64,000 bases of DNA, from contig SDUX01000010.1 of NCBI GenBank assembly GCA_008729055.1, forward strand, positions 1,550,001-1,614,000, in the 5' to 3' direction. The notes below the pieces were generated by a model. It saw nothing but the letters and a program-made list of their open reading frames with translations. It made no database searches and was not told the origin of the DNA. Shown piece after piece: positions 61,607 through 64,000 of the stretch (positions are counted from its first letter, which is position 1; each line of letters opens with the position of its first letter). The translations under genes were made by a program, and so were the position numbers. Source of the stretch: Pyropia haitanensis (taxonomy: Eukaryota > Rhodophyta > Bangiophyceae > Bangiales > Bangiaceae).

Positions 61607-64000
61607 ATGCTCCCCCACGAACGAGCGTGGAGTGTGGTGAGCGCCGAGACCGGCTCCCCCTCCCCCTCTCCCCCACGCCGGCTCCCCTCGCCGCGGCCCA
61701 CGTATGAGCGGGCCGTCAGGCAGGCCATGTACTCCAACTTTGGTGGTGGTGGCCCAAGACCCGCGACGCCTCGGCAAGCGCCGGCGGTGCCGTTGCTCCT
61801 GCGGCGGCTGGCCGCGTCCAAGGTGGGCGCCGCCCTCGGGGGCGGCGGCTGGAACCCGCGGGGCGCCGGCGGCGGTGGGGAGGCGGCGGGCGCACGCCGC
61901 TTCACGCTATCGTCGGCGCCGCCAAAGGCACGGCCACCGTCCAGCTTGGCGCGCGTTGTGTCAGCGGTGCTGTGCGTCGCGGCCATGACGTGGCTGCTCC
62001 TATCGGCGGCGGATGACGAGCGGTCAGCGGGTGGCAGCCTTGGCGGCCTGTCGGCGCGCCTGGCAGCGGGGGGTGGAGCCGCCACCGCTCCCGGCACATC
62101 CCTGATTGCGGCGTGCAGGAATCGGCAGGACAGCCTGCGCAAGGTCCTTCCGTCGTGGGCGGCGGTGGAAGGGGTGGACGAGCTGGTGCTCGTCGACTGG
62201 TCGTCGTCGCCGCCCCTGGTCGACGTGGTCGCCGACACCCTCCCGGGGGAGCACCGCGTGCGGGTGCTTCGCGTGGAGGACGAGTCCCAGTGGGTGCTGT
62301 CGCGGGCGTACAACCTCGCGGCGGGGGCGGCGACGCGGGCGGACCTGCTGCGGGTGGACTGCGACTACTCTCTGGCGCCAAACTTTTTGGCCCGCCACGT
62401 GCTGCCGCCGCCGCCGTCGCCGCTCAACCCGTCGGCCGCCGAGGGGGGTGGTCCCGCGGCCGGTAGCTCCGCCAGGGACGCGGAGGCGTCGGCGGCGGGG
62501 ATGGCGGCGGCGGCGTCGCCCGCTGCCAAGTCCGGGGCGGCACCCGCCCTCGCATCAGCGGCGTTTTATAGCGGTCACTATGGGGCGGCGCGCTCTGAAA
62601 ACGAGCGCCACATGAACGGGGCGCTGCTGGTGAAGCGGGCTGACCTACTGGCGATTGGCGGCTACGACGAGCGCGTCCAGACGTACGGGTTTGACGACGA
62701 GGACTTGTACGCGCGGCTGGTCGCCTCCGGCCTTGCCAAGCGCGTGATCAACTACGACTCGCTCACGCACGTGCCGCACGGCGATGGGGTGCGTGGCCAG
62801 GCGGGCGTGCGGTTTGTGGGCGTGGAGATTGACGTGAACGCGTTGCTGTTGCGGGGCCTCTCGCCGTGGTCGTCTGCCCTGGCCGCCAGCGCTCGCAGTG
62901 CGTACTGGACGCGCGGCGACGGCGGCGGCAGCAGCGGCACGCAGCACAAGACGCGGCGCCCCGTCGCGGTCCTCCGCGCGACGCGCGTGCCGGCCGACCT
63001 ACGCTCCCTGACGCCCGCCCCCGCAGTGGCGCACGCGTGGAACTTGGCGCTTGGCCGGCGTCTGCACGACGAGTGGGAGGTTCCGTGGGATCTTCTGTCG
63101 ACCATGGACAGCTCGGTCAAGGAGCGCCTGCTCGGTCGCCTCGTGGCGCGGGCGGCGGCGGCCAAGTCAAAGGCCGCGCGGCGGCCGCGACTCCTAGTCG
63201 CCCACGTGCAGCACGGCCTCGGCAACCGTCTCCGTGCGTATGGTTCGGCGGCGGCCTATGCCGCCGCAACGGATCGGGAGCTGGTCGTCGTGTGGCAGGC
63301 TGACGCCCACATTGCTGCCAACTGGACGCACCTCTACGACGACTCGGCGCATGTGGTGCTGTCGTCCTTTCTGCCCAAGTGGCCCGACATGAAGGGCGGC
63401 GCGTCATGGGATACGGCCTGGGGCGGTTTTTCCTTTTTCAACTACATGGAGATGGACGGGGGCGGTGCGGTCAAGGGGCAGCCCATCCCCAACGACCCAA
63501 CCAAGAGCATCTACTTCAAGGGCGCATACGTGATGGAGCCGACCACGCCCGAGCTGTCCACCTGGGAAGCCGCAAATGATGCGATCCGGGCGCTCACCCC
63601 CGTTCCTGCCGTTACTGCCGCGGTGGATGCGCACGTGGCGGCCGGCCTTAAGAACCGCGTCGGCGTACACATCCGGTGCAAGGCGCTCGCTGCTGACATT
63701 GCCGACGTCCCCGACGCGGACGCTGAGTACGGCATCACCGCGACGGCAACGATGCAGCGGTGGCGGTCGGCGGCGAGCGTGAACACGTTTGCTGCCGAGA
63801 TGCGGGCGCTAGTCGCGGCTGCGCCGACGACCAAGTTTTACGTCGCTACTGATACCGCCGCCGCGGCGGTTGCCCTGCGGGCAGACTTTCCGGGTGCCGT
63901 CGACAACCAGCGTCGGGACTGTGACGGCCGCGACGCGGCGTGCGTCGTCCACGCGCTAGTGGACTTGCTGTGCCTGGCGCGGACGCGCGCGTTGTTGGGA
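61607..64000 (+). CDS. two-domain glycosyltransferase, GT2/GT7-like plus fucosyltransferase-like (3' partial)
   Basis: 798 residues visible, still open at the window edge, no intron needed. Predicted type II Golgi protein: an N-terminal cytosolic region, then a single hydrophobic anchor (about 114-135, LARVVSAVLCVAAMTWLLLS). The first catalytic region (about 164-440) has SLIAACRNRQDSLRKVLPSW, a DCD metal motif (251-253), and MNGALLVKRADLL plus GGYDERVQTYGFDDEDLYARL, the latter typical of the GT7 galactosyltransferase/chondroitin-synthase C-terminal motif. The second (from about 530) has HGLGNRLRAYGSAAAYAAA and RVGVHIRC, the phosphate-binding pattern of fucosyltransferase-type GT-B enzymes (GT23/GT65-like). 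Such pairing would let one protein add two sugars. ATG 61607 is the only start ahead of the anchor. Linkage and sugars are unknown. Confidence 0.75.
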   Translation, partial: MLPHERAWSVVSAETGSPSPSPPRRLPSPRPTYERAVRQAMYSNFGGGGPRPATPRQAPAVPLLLRRLAASKVGAALGGGGWNPRGAGGGGEAAGARRFTLSSAPPKARPPSSLARVVSAVLCVAAMTWLLLSAADDERSAGGSLGGLSARLAAGGGAATAPGTSLIAACRNRQDSLRKVLPSWAAVEGVDELVLVDWSSSPPLVDVVADTLPGEHRVRVLRVEDESQWVLSRAYNLAAGAATRADLLRVDCDYSLAPNFLARHVLPPPPSPLNPSAAEGGGPAAGSSARDAEASAAGMAAAASPAAKSGAAPALASAAFYSGHYGAARSENERHMNGALLVKRADLLAIGGYDERVQTYGFDDEDLYARLVASGLAKRVINYDSLTHVPHGDGVRGQAGVRFVGVEIDVNALLLRGLSPWSSALAASARSAYWTRGDGGGSSGTQHKTRRPVAVLRATRVPADLRSLTPAPAVAHAWNLALGRRLHDEWEVPWDLLSTMDSSVKERLLGRLVARAAAAKSKAARRPRLLVAHVQHGLGNRLRAYGSAAAYAAATDRELVVVWQADAHIAANWTHLYDDSAHVVLSSFLPKWPDMKGGASWDTAWGGFSFFNYMEMDGGGAVKGQPIPNDPTKSIYFKGAYVMEPTTPELSTWEAANDAIRALTPVPAVTAAVDAHVAAGLKNRVGVHIRCKALAADIADVPDADAEYGITATATMQRWRSAASVNTFAAEMRALVAAAPTTKFYVATDTAAAAVALRADFPGAVDNQRRDCDGRDAACVVHALVDLLCLARTRALLG

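Noticed and set aside
1..64000. tRNA, rRNA, CRISPR or bacterial operon features
   Set aside because: No T-loop plus cloverleaf combination, no rRNA-like sequence, no regularly spaced repeats with unique spacers and no same-strand gene clusters were seen; a covariance-model search could not be run.

Overview
The window is nuclear DNA from a eukaryote with an extremely GC-rich genome. Several genes carry a single GT-AG intron, the proteins belong to eukaryote-specific families (beta-tubulin, a Rheb-like GTPase, dolichol kinase, mitoribosomal protein mS33, a SANT-domain protein, an SLC4 transporter), and there are no bacterial-style operons. Long Ala/Gly/Pro tracts, intron poverty, chloroplast-type proteins (DUF819 family, a putative thylakoid-lumen methyltransferase) and an SLC4 bicarbonate-type transporter fit a bangiophyte red alga such as Porphyra/Pyropia best. 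This is an inference (about 60% sure); another GC-rich alga such as a haptophyte is possible.

Layout. 1-15.3 kb is GC-extreme: a two-pore K+ channel (2458-4647), a GT92/DUF23-like glycosyltransferase (6014-8251) and a DUF819 membrane protein (9124-10750), then about 4 kb of low-complexity sequence in which I cannot resolve genes. 15.3-18.2 kb holds a large intronless protein fusing a trypsin-like protease, an NB-ARC ATPase and TPR-like repeats. 18.2-25.2 kb is mostly non-genic: hairpin-rich islands, a (GGTGGT)/(GGCAAG) repeat block and one hypothetical gene. From 25.2 kb genes are dense: methyltransferase (+), CBM48/AMPK-beta-like protein (-), SANT protein (+), SLC4 transporter (-), mS33 (+), beta-tubulin (-), LRR tail-anchored protein (+), malectin/PA14/IPT/glucose-dehydrogenase-like secreted protein (-), a protein with a nuclease-like C-terminus (+), Rheb-like GTPase (+), dolichol kinase (-), GUCD1-like protein (+), SDR reductase (-), and a two-domain glycosyltransferase running off the right edge (+).

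How they relate. Genes alternate strands almost perfectly, so neighbours are head-to-head or tail-to-tail and are not co-transcribed. Shared themes are glycan and secretory-pathway biochemistry (GT92-like, dolichol kinase, two-domain glycosyltransferase, malectin protein), nutrient/energy signalling (Rheb-like, CBM48) and inorganic-ion transport (TPK, SLC4).

A systematic feature matters for reading the models. In five genes (TPK, DUF819, methyltransferase, dolichol kinase, GUCD1) the conserved domains switch frame at C or G runs of 8-16 bases. Every one of the ten switches is repaired by exactly one extra base. I read these as under-called homopolymers in the assembly, not pseudogenes. Start codons were chosen as ATG with good context; upstream in-frame GTG/TTG extensions were discarded.
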